NCBI RefSeq assembly: GCF_018860365.1
Contig: NZ_JAHKPO010000003.1
Coordinates: 496,001 to 560,000 of the forward strand
Length of the DNA stretch: 64,000 bases
Direction: 5' to 3'
Origin: Arenibacter algicola
GTDB taxonomy: Bacteria > Bacteroidota > Bacteroidia > Flavobacteriales > Flavobacteriaceae
Shown: piece after piece, positions 53,937-62,491 of the stretch
How positions within the stretch are numbered: the stretch's first letter is position 1
Layout of the letters: the number at the start of each line of letters is the position of its first letter
Position numbers and translations under genes: made by a program
The notes under the pieces: model-generated
What the model saw: only the letters and a program-made list of their open reading frames with translations
Told to the model about the DNA's origin: nothing
Database searches by the model: none

Positions 53937-54000
53937 TAGATTATCTAATCAAATCTATAGATAATCTATTTAAATTCCAAACAAAACTTTAGATATTCTA
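53937..54000. promoter_or_regulatory. Operator array of three TAGATNNTCTA-like sites
   Basis: Near-palindromic 11-mers TAGATTATCTA (53937-53947), TAGATAATCTA (53958-53968) and TAGATATTCTA (53990-54000) have centres 21 and 32 bases apart, close to two and three helical turns. They fill the divergent promoter region between the paralogue operon and the HTH gene and are the likely binding sites of that regulator. Confidence 0.6.
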
Positions 54001-54049
54001 TATTTTTCATTAAGAAAAGTATATTTATGTAATCAAATTCAATAGAGTT

Positions 54050-54268
54050 ATGACTTCGCTAGGATTATTTTTAACCAAAAAATCGGTAAATCGTGCCATG
54101 GTCTCAAGACGGACAGGTATTAGTCAGGCTAGGCTTTCCCAATTAAGTTCTAACGAATCTACTAAACTTCGGGCCGATGAACTCTATTTGATTGCCTTGG
54201 CAATAGATATTGATCCTTGTGAATTATTAAGGGAAGTATTTAAAGGACTTAAACTACCTAAAGATTAA
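54050..54268 (+). CDS. Small Cro/CI-type HTH regulator
   Basis: A 72-residue protein that is almost only a helix-turn-helix domain of the XRE/Cro type: VNRAMVSRRTGISQARLSQL as helices 2-3, then LRADELYLIALAIDIDP and ELLREVFKGL. It diverges from the three-paralogue operon and probably controls it and itself through the repeated sites between them. Confidence 0.82.
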   Translation: MTSLGLFLTKKSVNRAMVSRRTGISQARLSQLSSNESTKLRADELYLIALAIDIDPCELLREVFKGLKLPKD

Positions 54269-54825
54269 AGACTGTTGGGTATAGATTTTTATTGTTTTAA
54301 ACCAATTGAAGTATGTGGAATCCGAGTTTTAGAGATTAGCTAGATTCTTTATATATTCAACATACAACATATGTAGGCGAATAAATAGTAGTTTAAAAAT
54401 AATTGATCTTCGGTACTTTTGATACTGAAATTCAATGGGATTTAAACTGTTTTCTCTTGCTGACAATCATTGTTTCTAAAAGTTATCTAAGTGAAAATAA
54501 TTTACATGGCAATAGCTTTAATTAAATAGGCTAAAAATAGATCAAACAGATTCTATATTACTTGCTTATCTTCCCACGAATACTATAAGTTCTAATAAGG
54601 ATTCTACAAATCCTATTTTACGTAGAGTTTATCTTCCTGAACGCTAAAGGAATCCAATAGGATCCAATCGTAAAGTTCAGAGGTAACGATTTGGGGTTGA
54701 AATTGAAATGATCCCAGGATTTTGAGAATTGGCTATATCAAGTACTGATTACTTATTTACAATAGAGACTGATTTATAAAGGAGTTTTATGTCCCCGCAA
54801 CTTGTAATATTGCTACCTAGCAAAT
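54269..54825. other. Gene-free stretch at right end of accessory region
   Basis: No gene is visible. The stretch carries palindromic element B (54609-54664) and otherwise AT-rich sequence. The right end of the mobile element should lie here if the element inserted in tRNA-Pro, but I found no copy of the tRNA 3' end. Confidence 0.4.
54609..54664. repeat. Palindromic element B (right bracket of unknown cassette)
   Basis: Short arms AATCCTATT (54609-54617) and AATAGGATC (54656-54664, one mismatch) enclose ATCTTCCTGAACGCTAA. It matches element A over about 37 bases with about 26 identities, including GAACGCTA and TAGGATCCA at the same spacing. Confidence 0.5.
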
Positions 54826-54857
54826 AAAAGGAACAACAGTTTCCCATTGTTCCTTTT
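54826..54857. terminator. Bidirectional terminator
   Basis: Perfect 11-base arms AAAAGGAACAA (54826-54836) and TTGTTCCTTTT (54847-54857) with a 10-base loop. It ends the minus-strand CstA transcript, 28 bases after its stop codon. Confidence 0.85.
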
Positions 54858-54885
54858 GCAACTAAACTAACTCAACTCAAAATTT

Positions 54886-56334
54886 TTAACTAGTGGGCAA
54901 CGCCCCTGAATATTTTTGTCTTTTAGCTGTATACATCCAAAAGAGGATAGTTATGCACAGCGTAATGGTTGCCCCTCCTATATAAGCCAGATTATTTGCC
55001 AATTCAAACCCTTCAGGAGCAATTAAAATGTATGTACTACAGACCATGGTCATAAAAATCGCTGGCAACAAGGTTACCCAAAATGCTTTGTTATTATACA
55101 TAAGATAGGCCGTAATAGTCCATAACACGACCGTGGCCAATGTCTGGTTGCTCCAAGCAAAATAACGCCATATAATACCAAAATCTATCTGGGTAAGCGC
55201 AAAGGCAATAACAAACAACGGTAAGCTCAGGTAAAGCCTGTTTTTGATCTTCTTTTGATCTGTTTTAAATATGTCTGCGAGAATCAATCTGGCCGACCTA
55301 AAAGCAGTATCTCCAGAAGTAATAGGTGCCGCTACGATACCCAACAAGGCCAACACCCCTCCTACGCTACCCAACATGTTTAGCGATATTTCATTGGCTG
55401 CCCAAGCGGCATTACTGTTATTGGCCAACATGGCGCCATTGAGCGATTCTACATTGCCAAAGAAGGTCATTGCCGCTGCGGCCCAGATCAGGGCCACTAT
55501 ACCTTCGGTTATCATAGTACCATAAAAAATCTTTCTTCCCAATGTTTCATTCTTCATACAACGTGCCATCAAGGGGGATTGTGTTGCATGGAATCCTGAT
55601 ATGGCACCACATGCTATGGTCACGAACAGGATAGGAAATAAGGGAGTGTCAGAAGGACTAGTGGTCATATTCCTCAAATTGGCCGGTACAATTTCAGGGA
55701 TGTAGTAATCCCCAAATAAAAGTGCCAAAAGCAGCCCAACGGCCATCAAAAGCATGGCTATACCAAAAACTGGATAGAGCTTACTTATCATTTTATCAAT
55801 GGGCAAAAGCGTAGAAAGAATATAATAGACCAAAATAATGCCCACCCAAACCCATAGGTTCCACATATTCCCCGTCATACCATCAATGATCTTGGCTGGA
55901 CCCATCAAGAATACGGTGCCGACAAAAATCAAAAGTATAATAGTGAAGTAGCGCATAAAATGCTTCATCTTTGGACCAAGGTAAATGCCTACTACCTCAC
56001 TAATACTAAGTCCGTCGTGGCGCACAGAAAGCATGCCCGAAAAATAGTCGTGGACAGCCCCTGCAAAGATACTCCCTAGTACGATCCATAGAAAAGCGGC
56101 AGGTCCGAACATGGCACCGGCTATTGCTCCGAAAATTGGGCCAAGACCTGCAATGTTCAGAAATTGGATGAGAAAAATACGCCATGCCGGCAAGGGCATA
56201 AAATCCACATCATCCTGTAACCTTATTGCGGGAGTGGGCCGGTCTTCCTCCACTCCGAATATTTTCTCCACAAATTTCCCGTAGGTAAAATAGCCTAGGA
56301 TTAAAGAGAGTATTGAAATTATAAATGAAATCAT
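54886..56334 (-). CDS. CstA-family carbon starvation/pyruvate-type transporter
   Basis: A 482-residue inner-membrane protein with about 13 helices of the CstA/BtsT family, which import pyruvate or peptides. Family motifs include RPTPAIRLQDDVDFMPLP, FLNIAGLGPIFGAIAGAMFGP, FAGAVHDYFSGMLSVRHDG, GFHATQSPLMARCM and SGDTAFRSARLI. I start at the ATG at 56334 (MISFIISILSLILGY); an open frame runs 18 codons further. It is the last gene of the minus-strand polysaccharide unit, 94 bases after the third unknown secreted gene. Confidence 0.92.
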   Translation of the reverse strand: MISFIISILSLILGYFTYGKFVEKIFGVEEDRPTPAIRLQDDVDFMPLPAWRIFLIQFLNIAGLGPIFGAIAGAMFGPAAFLWIVLGSIFAGAVHDYFSGMLSVRHDGLSISEVVGIYLGPKMKHFMRYFTIILLIFVGTVFLMGPAKIIDGMTGNMWNLWVWVGIILVYYILSTLLPIDKMISKLYPVFGIAMLLMAVGLLLALLFGDYYIPEIVPANLRNMTTSPSDTPLFPILFVTIACGAISGFHATQSPLMARCMKNETLGRKIFYGTMITEGIVALIWAAAAMTFFGNVESLNGAMLANNSNAAWAANEISLNMLGSVGGVLALLGIVAAPITSGDTAFRSARLILADIFKTDQKKIKNRLYLSLPLFVIAFALTQIDFGIIWRYFAWSNQTLATVVLWTITAYLMYNNKAFWVTLLPAIFMTMVCSTYILIAPEGFELANNLAYIGGATITLCITILFWMYTAKRQKYSGALPTS

Positions 56335-56428
56335 GTAAGATCTACAAATTATATGTATTATTAAAAATTGGCCGCCATATTCCACCAAGTAAGTTTGTAC
56401 ATGGTAAATTGGGCTAACCTGTTGTCAA

Positions 56429-57712
56429 TTATTCACATGACTTGACATAATAAGCCAATTCCGCATAGAAAAATTCTGCTAGGTACAATTTTGAATAATC
56501 GTAATGAGAAATTACCTCATCAATTAAATCACAATCAATGGAAATTCCAGCCAAAGCAATTATCGAAACGGCCGACAGGGGTGAGGTCATATAGGTTCTC
56601 TCATAAGCCTTACGCTGGCCAATTTCATCATGATTTCTAAGATTTGAAATTCTAAAGGCATCATCAACTGTCAACTGGGGATACCAATCCGTATAACACT
56701 CTCTCCAATACTTATTACCGAAAATTCTTTGATCTTGATTGTTAAAATTAGAAAAGGTGCTGGTAAACCTCATCACAAAGTCCCTATTGTTTTTGACACC
56801 TTGTATGAATTTCGCACGAACCGACTCATCTTTCTCCATTTTAGCCAATTCAACCAATGCCGCTTGTTTCATTACATAAATCCATAAGTAACTCTTACTT
56901 TCACCCCACATATCCTGATCATAAGCAATACCCTGTGCGCAAATGTCTGCTCTTATTAGTGTACCTCCTTCGGGAATTTCATTTAATGCATTTTTGTACC
57001 GATTTAACCAAGAAATATCTTCTGTGAGTTCGTACATACATCTAAGCAGTAGAAGGTAACACGGGACTTCTAAAAATCTATTTTCCTTAATATTATTAGG
57101 AGATTTACCTGTAAAAAATCCATCACTAGGAATTTTCCAATTATTAATTCTAATTGCATCAACAATTTCTATCAATTTCCTTTTAATAATTTCCCTTTCT
57201 TTAGTTGTAGGTATATCTGTTGTCAGGTAATGATAAAGGCCATAAAACCATGGAATAGATTGATCAATTGATCCATTTGGATAATGGGTCTTTCCGTCTG
57301 TACTCAATCCTCGGGATATAAAACCGGGCACATCTGAAACCGAGGCAAGCTTAAGCAATCCCTGTACAAGAATACGTACCTTATCTTTGTCGACATCTAA
57401 TTTTGTCGATTTTGCCCTCTCGCATGCAGCCATTAAATACATTCCTGTGAAGAACGCACCATTTTCTATAGGAGTCCACCATCCAAAACCATTGGGCCTT
57501 GACAACATGGAATCATATGCCGTAGGACGCTCACCTTGAAAATCATTGACAATTCCGTACTTATCAATAAACTTGTCCCAAAGTTCATAATTGGCCTTTT
57601 CAACTGCATCACGAATTACATTTTGTGCGTTCCCAAAAAAAACAACAAAAAAGGTAAATTGGAAAACTAAATATCTTAATAATACTGTCATATATCTCTT
57701 AAACAGATTCAT
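56429..57712 (-). CDS. Secreted protein of unrecognised family, tandem copy 3
   Basis: A 427-residue protein with a Sec signal peptide (cleavage near FGNA). It is mostly helical and rich in Trp and Tyr, with conserved blocks SRPNGFGWWTPIENGAFFTG, SDVPGFISRGLSTDGKTHYP, IPWFYGLYHYL, PSDGFFTGKS, EVPCYLLLLRCMYELT and MTSPLSAVSIIALAG. The pattern suggests an (alpha/alpha)-barrel glycosidase or lyase, but I cannot place it in a family. It is the most similar to the middle copy and shares with it a 58-base identical patch. Confidence 0.7.
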   Translation of the reverse strand: MNLFKRYMTVLLRYLVFQFTFFVVFFGNAQNVIRDAVEKANYELWDKFIDKYGIVNDFQGERPTAYDSMLSRPNGFGWWTPIENGAFFTGMYLMAACERAKSTKLDVDKDKVRILVQGLLKLASVSDVPGFISRGLSTDGKTHYPNGSIDQSIPWFYGLYHYLTTDIPTTKEREIIKRKLIEIVDAIRINNWKIPSDGFFTGKSPNNIKENRFLEVPCYLLLLRCMYELTEDISWLNRYKNALNEIPEGGTLIRADICAQGIAYDQDMWGESKSYLWIYVMKQAALVELAKMEKDESVRAKFIQGVKNNRDFVMRFTSTFSNFNNQDQRIFGNKYWRECYTDWYPQLTVDDAFRISNLRNHDEIGQRKAYERTYMTSPLSAVSIIALAGISIDCDLIDEVISHYDYSKLYLAEFFYAELAYYVKSCE

Positions 57713-57789
57713 TTACTCCTTATTTTTATAGATTACTTATAGTATCTATTATGTACCTTAAGTATCTGCCCTTACTCTAAAAAAGTACA

Positions 57790-59070
57790 CTAATCGCATT
57801 CTTTTAGGTAATAGGCAAACTCCGCATAAAAAAACTCCGATAAGTACAACTTTGAATAATCATAATGAGAAATTATCTTATCGATAAGTTCACAATCCTT
57901 GGAGTTCCCTGCCAATGCGATTATGGAAACTGCAGACAGAGGGGAGGTCATATATACTTTCTCATAGCCTTTTCGTTGGCCGATTTTGTCTTTGTTGCTA
58001 AGTTTGGATACGTTTATCGCTTCATCTATAGTAAATTGTGGATACCAATCCGCGTAAACCTCTCTCCATTCTTTATTTCCGAAGGTCTTTTTATCATTAT
58101 TGTCGAATTTGGTAAACTCCTTTGCATATTCCATTACAAATGTTCTATTGCTGTTGATACCGTCTAAAAACTTGGAACGGATATACCTATTTTTTTCCAA
58201 TTTTGCTAGTTCAACAAGAGAAGCCTGTTTCATTACATATATCCATAAATAATCCCTTCTATCGCCCCACATATCCTGATCATAAGCAATACCCTGTGCG
58301 CAAATGTCTGCTCTTATTAGTGAGCCTCCTTCGGGGGCTTCATTTAATGCATTTTGATACCAATTTAACCAAGAAATATCTCCTGTGAGTTCGTACATGC
58401 ATCTTAGCAACAACAGATAACAAGGGACTTCCAAGAATCTATCGTCTTTAAGATCATCGCGGGATTTTCCTGTAAAAAGACCATCACTTGGAAATTGCCA
58501 ATTATTGAGCCGTATTGCATTGACTACTTCTATCAACTTGCTTTTTATGATTTCACTTTCCTTTATTGAAGGAATATCTGTTTTTAGATAATGATATAGT
58601 CCATAAAACCAAGGTATAGTTTGATCGTTGGATCCATTTGGGTAATGAGTAACCCCATCTGTGCTCACTCCTCGGGAAATAAACCCTGGTATGTCAGAAA
58701 CAGAAGATAGTTTAAGCAACCCTTGAGCAAGAATTCGTGCCTTGTCCCTGTCAACATCCAACCTTGTTGATTTTGCTCTTTCACATGCTGCAATTAGGTA
58801 CATGCCTGTGAAGAAGGCACCATCTTCTATGGGGGTCCACCACCCAAACGCATTGGGCCTAGAGAGTTTTGCGTCAAAAGCAGTTGGCCTTTGGCCTACA
58901 AAGTCGTTTACAATTCCATACTTATCGATGAACTTGCCCCAAAGTTCTATATTAGCTTGTTCTACTGCGTCCTCAACTAAATTTTGGGCATTGACGACAA
59001 ATACCAAGCAAAATGCAATTAGTGAACATAAATATTCTAATCCTTTTGAAATACGTTTATTCTTTTTCAT
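57790..59070 (-). CDS. Secreted protein of unrecognised family, tandem copy 2
   Basis: A 426-residue paralogue of its neighbours with the same signal peptide and blocks (SRPNAFGWWTPIEDGAFFTG, SDIPGFISRGVSTDGVTHYP, IPWFYGLYHYL, PSDGLFTGKS). All candidate polar residues in these blocks are kept in the three copies except N/D exchange at the NGAFF/DGAFF position. It is separated by 77 bases from copy 3 and 222 bases from copy 1. Probably periplasmic or surface-exposed and acting on the second locus's glycan. Confidence 0.7.
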   Translation of the reverse strand: MKKNKRISKGLEYLCSLIAFCLVFVVNAQNLVEDAVEQANIELWGKFIDKYGIVNDFVGQRPTAFDAKLSRPNAFGWWTPIEDGAFFTGMYLIAACERAKSTRLDVDRDKARILAQGLLKLSSVSDIPGFISRGVSTDGVTHYPNGSNDQTIPWFYGLYHYLKTDIPSIKESEIIKSKLIEVVNAIRLNNWQFPSDGLFTGKSRDDLKDDRFLEVPCYLLLLRCMYELTGDISWLNWYQNALNEAPEGGSLIRADICAQGIAYDQDMWGDRRDYLWIYVMKQASLVELAKLEKNRYIRSKFLDGINSNRTFVMEYAKEFTKFDNNDKKTFGNKEWREVYADWYPQFTIDEAINVSKLSNKDKIGQRKGYEKVYMTSPLSAVSIIALAGNSKDCELIDKIISHYDYSKLYLSEFFYAEFAYYLKECD

Positions 59071-59292
59071 TTAATTGTTTAGTTTTTTGGAATTATCGAA
59101 GTTTAAATACTCTTTATTTAAGTAGCCTTATCTTTTTTAATAACTTTTTGAATGGTACTTTAATTGAAATACAATGGAACTAGAATCTCTTGATATCAGT
59201 TGACCAATTGTTTTTTCTTTTTTTTAACATCCTTAATTCTACCAATTAATTATTTTTATAAGTTGAGGTGATCACAACTCTTTAGGAGCTTG

Positions 59293-60582
59293 TTAATTGC
59301 ATTTTTTTACATAGTAGGCAAATTCTGCAAAAAAAAATTCGCCTAGGTTTAGCTTTGAATAATCATAATGCGCAACAATCTTATCGATCAATTCACAATC
59401 ATCTGGATCACCAACTAAAGCTATGATCGAGGCCGCTGCCAATGGATTGGTCATATAGGTTCTCTCATAGCCTTTTCTGTGACCCGTTATTTCATCGTTT
59501 TTAAGACGTGATATACTTATGGCCTCATCAACTGTGAATTGTGGATACCATTCAGAATAACTTGCCCTCCAATCACTATTACCATATTTTTTTGTGTCAT
59601 TGTTATCAAATTTGGAAAATTCGTTGGCATATTCCATTGCAAAATCTTTGTTATTCATTATTCCCTTTAGGTATAATGAACGGATGGAATCTTCCTTTTC
59701 CATTTTAAGTAACTCAATTAGCGAGGCTTGTTTTATTACATATACCCATAAATAGTCCCTTCTATTGCCCCAAACTTCATAATCTGCGGAATAAGCAATA
59801 CCTTCTGAGCATATTTCTATTCTCGTTTTGTCACCCACATTAGATACATCTTTTAATGCAGCTTGATACTGATTAAACCATGTTATGTCATCGGTTAATT
59901 TGTGCATTGTTAGGAGAAGCCATAAATAACAAGGAGCCTCCAAAAATCGGTAATCCTCCAGGTCATCCCTTGATCCTCCTGTGAACATTCCATCACTTGG
60001 AAACCCCCAATTATTTAGTCTTATTGCTTGCGCCACTTCAATCATTTTATCCTTTATGATTTTTTTTTCTTTAATTGAAGGGATGTCTGAATTCAAATAA
60101 TGATTAAGTCCAAAAAACCATGGTATGGTCTGATCATTAGATCCATTAGGGTAATGGGTTTTTCCATCATCGCTTATTCCTCTCGAAATAAAACCGGGTA
60201 CATCAGAAACCAAGGCAAGTTTAAGCAAACCTTGCGCCAAAATACGGGCTTTGTCCCTGTCTACATCTGAGTTTGTTAACCTGACACGTTCACAAGCGGC
60301 CATTAAATATATACCATTGAAAAATCCACCATTTTCTATGGGTGTCCACCATCCAAAAGCATTTGGCCTTGATAACCTACAGTCCATAGCGGTTGGTCGT
60401 TCCCCAACAAAATCATTAATAATGCCATACTTATCGATATATTTATACCATAGTTCTCGATTTGCTTGTTCAATAGCAATTTCAGCAACAGTCTGGCTAT
60501 TAACGGAAAAAATTGAAAATAATGCGCTCATGAAAATGATGACTTTCACCGAACTCCACAAGTAAATTGTAAATTGTCCCAT
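59293..60582 (-). CDS. Secreted protein of unrecognised family, tandem copy 1
   Basis: A 429-residue paralogue, the most diverged of the three (SRPNAFGWWTPIENGGFFNG, SDVPGFISRGISDDGKTHYP, IPWFFGLNHYL, PSDGMFTGGS). It has a signal peptide ending near FSVNS. It follows the SusD gene by 73 bases, so it is the first enzyme-position gene of the second locus. Function unknown; the conservation of acidic and aromatic residues fits a carbohydrate-active enzyme. Confidence 0.7.
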   Translation of the reverse strand: MGQFTIYLWSSVKVIIFMSALFSIFSVNSQTVAEIAIEQANRELWYKYIDKYGIINDFVGERPTAMDCRLSRPNAFGWWTPIENGGFFNGIYLMAACERVRLTNSDVDRDKARILAQGLLKLALVSDVPGFISRGISDDGKTHYPNGSNDQTIPWFFGLNHYLNSDIPSIKEKKIIKDKMIEVAQAIRLNNWGFPSDGMFTGGSRDDLEDYRFLEAPCYLWLLLTMHKLTDDITWFNQYQAALKDVSNVGDKTRIEICSEGIAYSADYEVWGNRRDYLWVYVIKQASLIELLKMEKEDSIRSLYLKGIMNNKDFAMEYANEFSKFDNNDTKKYGNSDWRASYSEWYPQFTVDEAISISRLKNDEITGHRKGYERTYMTNPLAAASIIALVGDPDDCELIDKIVAHYDYSKLNLGEFFFAEFAYYVKKCN

Positions 60583-60655
60583 AGTGGTAACTTTTTTATT
60601 TCTAATTGTTTTAGCAAAGAATTCGAGTTCCTTGCCAAAACAATTGAAAACATAT

Positions 60656-62467
60656 TTAATTTTCCCAACCAGGGCTTTGAGTTAAATTTGGATTGATGAC
60701 CAAATCTTCTATGGGTATCGGGAAATAGTAGTTTTTGGGTTCTTCAAAAATTCTACCTCCAGGCAATGCGTTTCTATATGGGTCCAAAAAACCCTCAGTG
60801 TCAAGGAAAACATCACTACCCGGAACAACTGCAGGATACTGGTATTGATTAAATTTCATTCCTCCTACTGCTTCAGGAACTGTAAGTAACTTACCTGCTC
60901 TCCAACGAACAAGATCATCCCATCGAAAATTCTCCCAAACAAGCTCTACACGTCTTTCCCTTCTAATTTCCCTTAGGAGCGCATCGGGTATGTATCCGCA
61001 ATAATTTGAATATCGCTCATCTAATACTGGATCAATTGGTAAGTTGGTTAATTGTAAATTAGGCATTCCTGCCCTGTTCCTTAAAATGTTTATTGTGTTA
61101 TCTAAAATGTTTTGGGTACAAGTTCCGAGTTCCGCATGGGCTTCCGAATTGATTAATAATACTTCCGCATATCTAAAAATTGGACATGGCATAGTTCCTG
61201 TCTGTATAGAATTGACTTCTGCTTGGTCATTTTTCCAGAATTTTATAGGCCAATATCCTGTTGGGGTTGGGAACTCTTCACCACTTCCTCTTATCCCTGG
61301 CATTTCTCCATTATATCCTTTTCCTCGAGCGACGAAAGAACCGGTTAAACTATTATCCAAGGCGTATTGACCTGGTGGACAAACTGTTTGGGCCAAGCGA
61401 GGGTCCCGGTTTTTGAACTCGACCTGTAAGCTATCTTTTCCCATAAATAATGGACTTTCTGAGGTAGGTAGTCCATCCGAACAAAGATACTCATCCATCA
61501 AAGACCTAGAAAAACCGGCTAAATTCTCACCTATACTCCAAAGATAGTAGCGTAAAAACCCATGTCCGAGTAGTCCACTGCTATATTCTTTCCAAAGGAT
61601 TATTTCAGGATTGGAAGCATAACTATCCTGAATAAATAAATTGTGATAATCATTTGCGGGATCTCCTGTACTCCAAATAGAATAATGGGAGGAATTCATT
61701 AATTCCTCCGAAGCCTTAACAGCCTCATTAAGAAATTTTTCTCCGGAAAGTCCTAGTTCAGTGTGATATTTCCTAAATGTGCCTTCGTATAGGCACACAC
61801 GTGCCTTAAGCAGTAAAGCCATATCTTTATTCAGCCTTCCATCGCCTTCACTGCCTTTTGCGGGTAACCATTCCACGGATCTATCAATGGCTAATAAAAC
61901 GGAGTCCATTAATGCTGCACGTGGTGTTTTAGGATTGTACAACGCTTCTGAATCCGGATTTAAAGGTTCACTGTACCAAGGAACTTCACCAAATAGTTTT
62001 ATTTTATTAAAATATTCCATTGTTTTAAAAAACATAATTTCCCCTGCATAGATATTTTTTATTTCTGGTTTTATATCTGCCTTCTTATAATTGGCTAGGA
62101 AGAAATTCAAATCCCTGACATTTTCCCAATTCCACCCACCTGTTCCGGCTTGACTTGGAATTACATAAAGACCATTTACCATTCTACCTGTAGAAAGGTT
62201 TTCTGAAAGTGCATTGTCCGAATGTAAATCCCCATAAGGAATTGAAGAACCTCTATATCCATATGGATTACGTATACCAAGGGTGTTGTCAAACCCCTCT
62301 ATATATCGACCGTAAAAAGAATTCGCAAATAGTTTTAAATCTGATTCATTATTCCAATAGTTTTGGTCAACAACACTATCCAGGGGATAAAGCTCAAGGA
62401 AATCATCATCGCAGCTTGATATAAGACCAATAGCAATAAAAAATATTATAATATATTTAGTTTTCAT
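60656..62467 (-). CDS. SusD/RagB family outer membrane lipoprotein
   Basis: A 603-residue SusD-type glycan-binding lipoprotein with lipobox ISSC near residue 19 followed by acidic residues (DDDFLELYP). The family markers are SVVDQNYWNNESDLKLFANSFY, a TPR-like helical scaffold (ALLLKARVCLYEGTFRKYH), PIFRYAEVLLINSEAHAELG, IRRERRVELVWENFRWDDLVRW and a C-terminus with YYFPIPIEDLVINPNLTQSPGW. It is 24 bases downstream of the SusC gene and its partner. Confidence 0.95.
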   Translation of the reverse strand: MKTKYIIIFFIAIGLISSCDDDFLELYPLDSVVDQNYWNNESDLKLFANSFYGRYIEGFDNTLGIRNPYGYRGSSIPYGDLHSDNALSENLSTGRMVNGLYVIPSQAGTGGWNWENVRDLNFFLANYKKADIKPEIKNIYAGEIMFFKTMEYFNKIKLFGEVPWYSEPLNPDSEALYNPKTPRAALMDSVLLAIDRSVEWLPAKGSEGDGRLNKDMALLLKARVCLYEGTFRKYHTELGLSGEKFLNEAVKASEELMNSSHYSIWSTGDPANDYHNLFIQDSYASNPEIILWKEYSSGLLGHGFLRYYLWSIGENLAGFSRSLMDEYLCSDGLPTSESPLFMGKDSLQVEFKNRDPRLAQTVCPPGQYALDNSLTGSFVARGKGYNGEMPGIRGSGEEFPTPTGYWPIKFWKNDQAEVNSIQTGTMPCPIFRYAEVLLINSEAHAELGTCTQNILDNTINILRNRAGMPNLQLTNLPIDPVLDERYSNYCGYIPDALLREIRRERRVELVWENFRWDDLVRWRAGKLLTVPEAVGGMKFNQYQYPAVVPGSDVFLDTEGFLDPYRNALPGGRIFEEPKNYYFPIPIEDLVINPNLTQSPGWEN

Positions 62468-62491
62468 CGAAGTTCATTTTGAAGTTAATTG

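Noticed and set aside
47933-54885. CRISPR array or known defence genes in the accessory region
   Set aside because: No regularly spaced repeats and no Cas, restriction, toxin-antitoxin or retron signature were seen.
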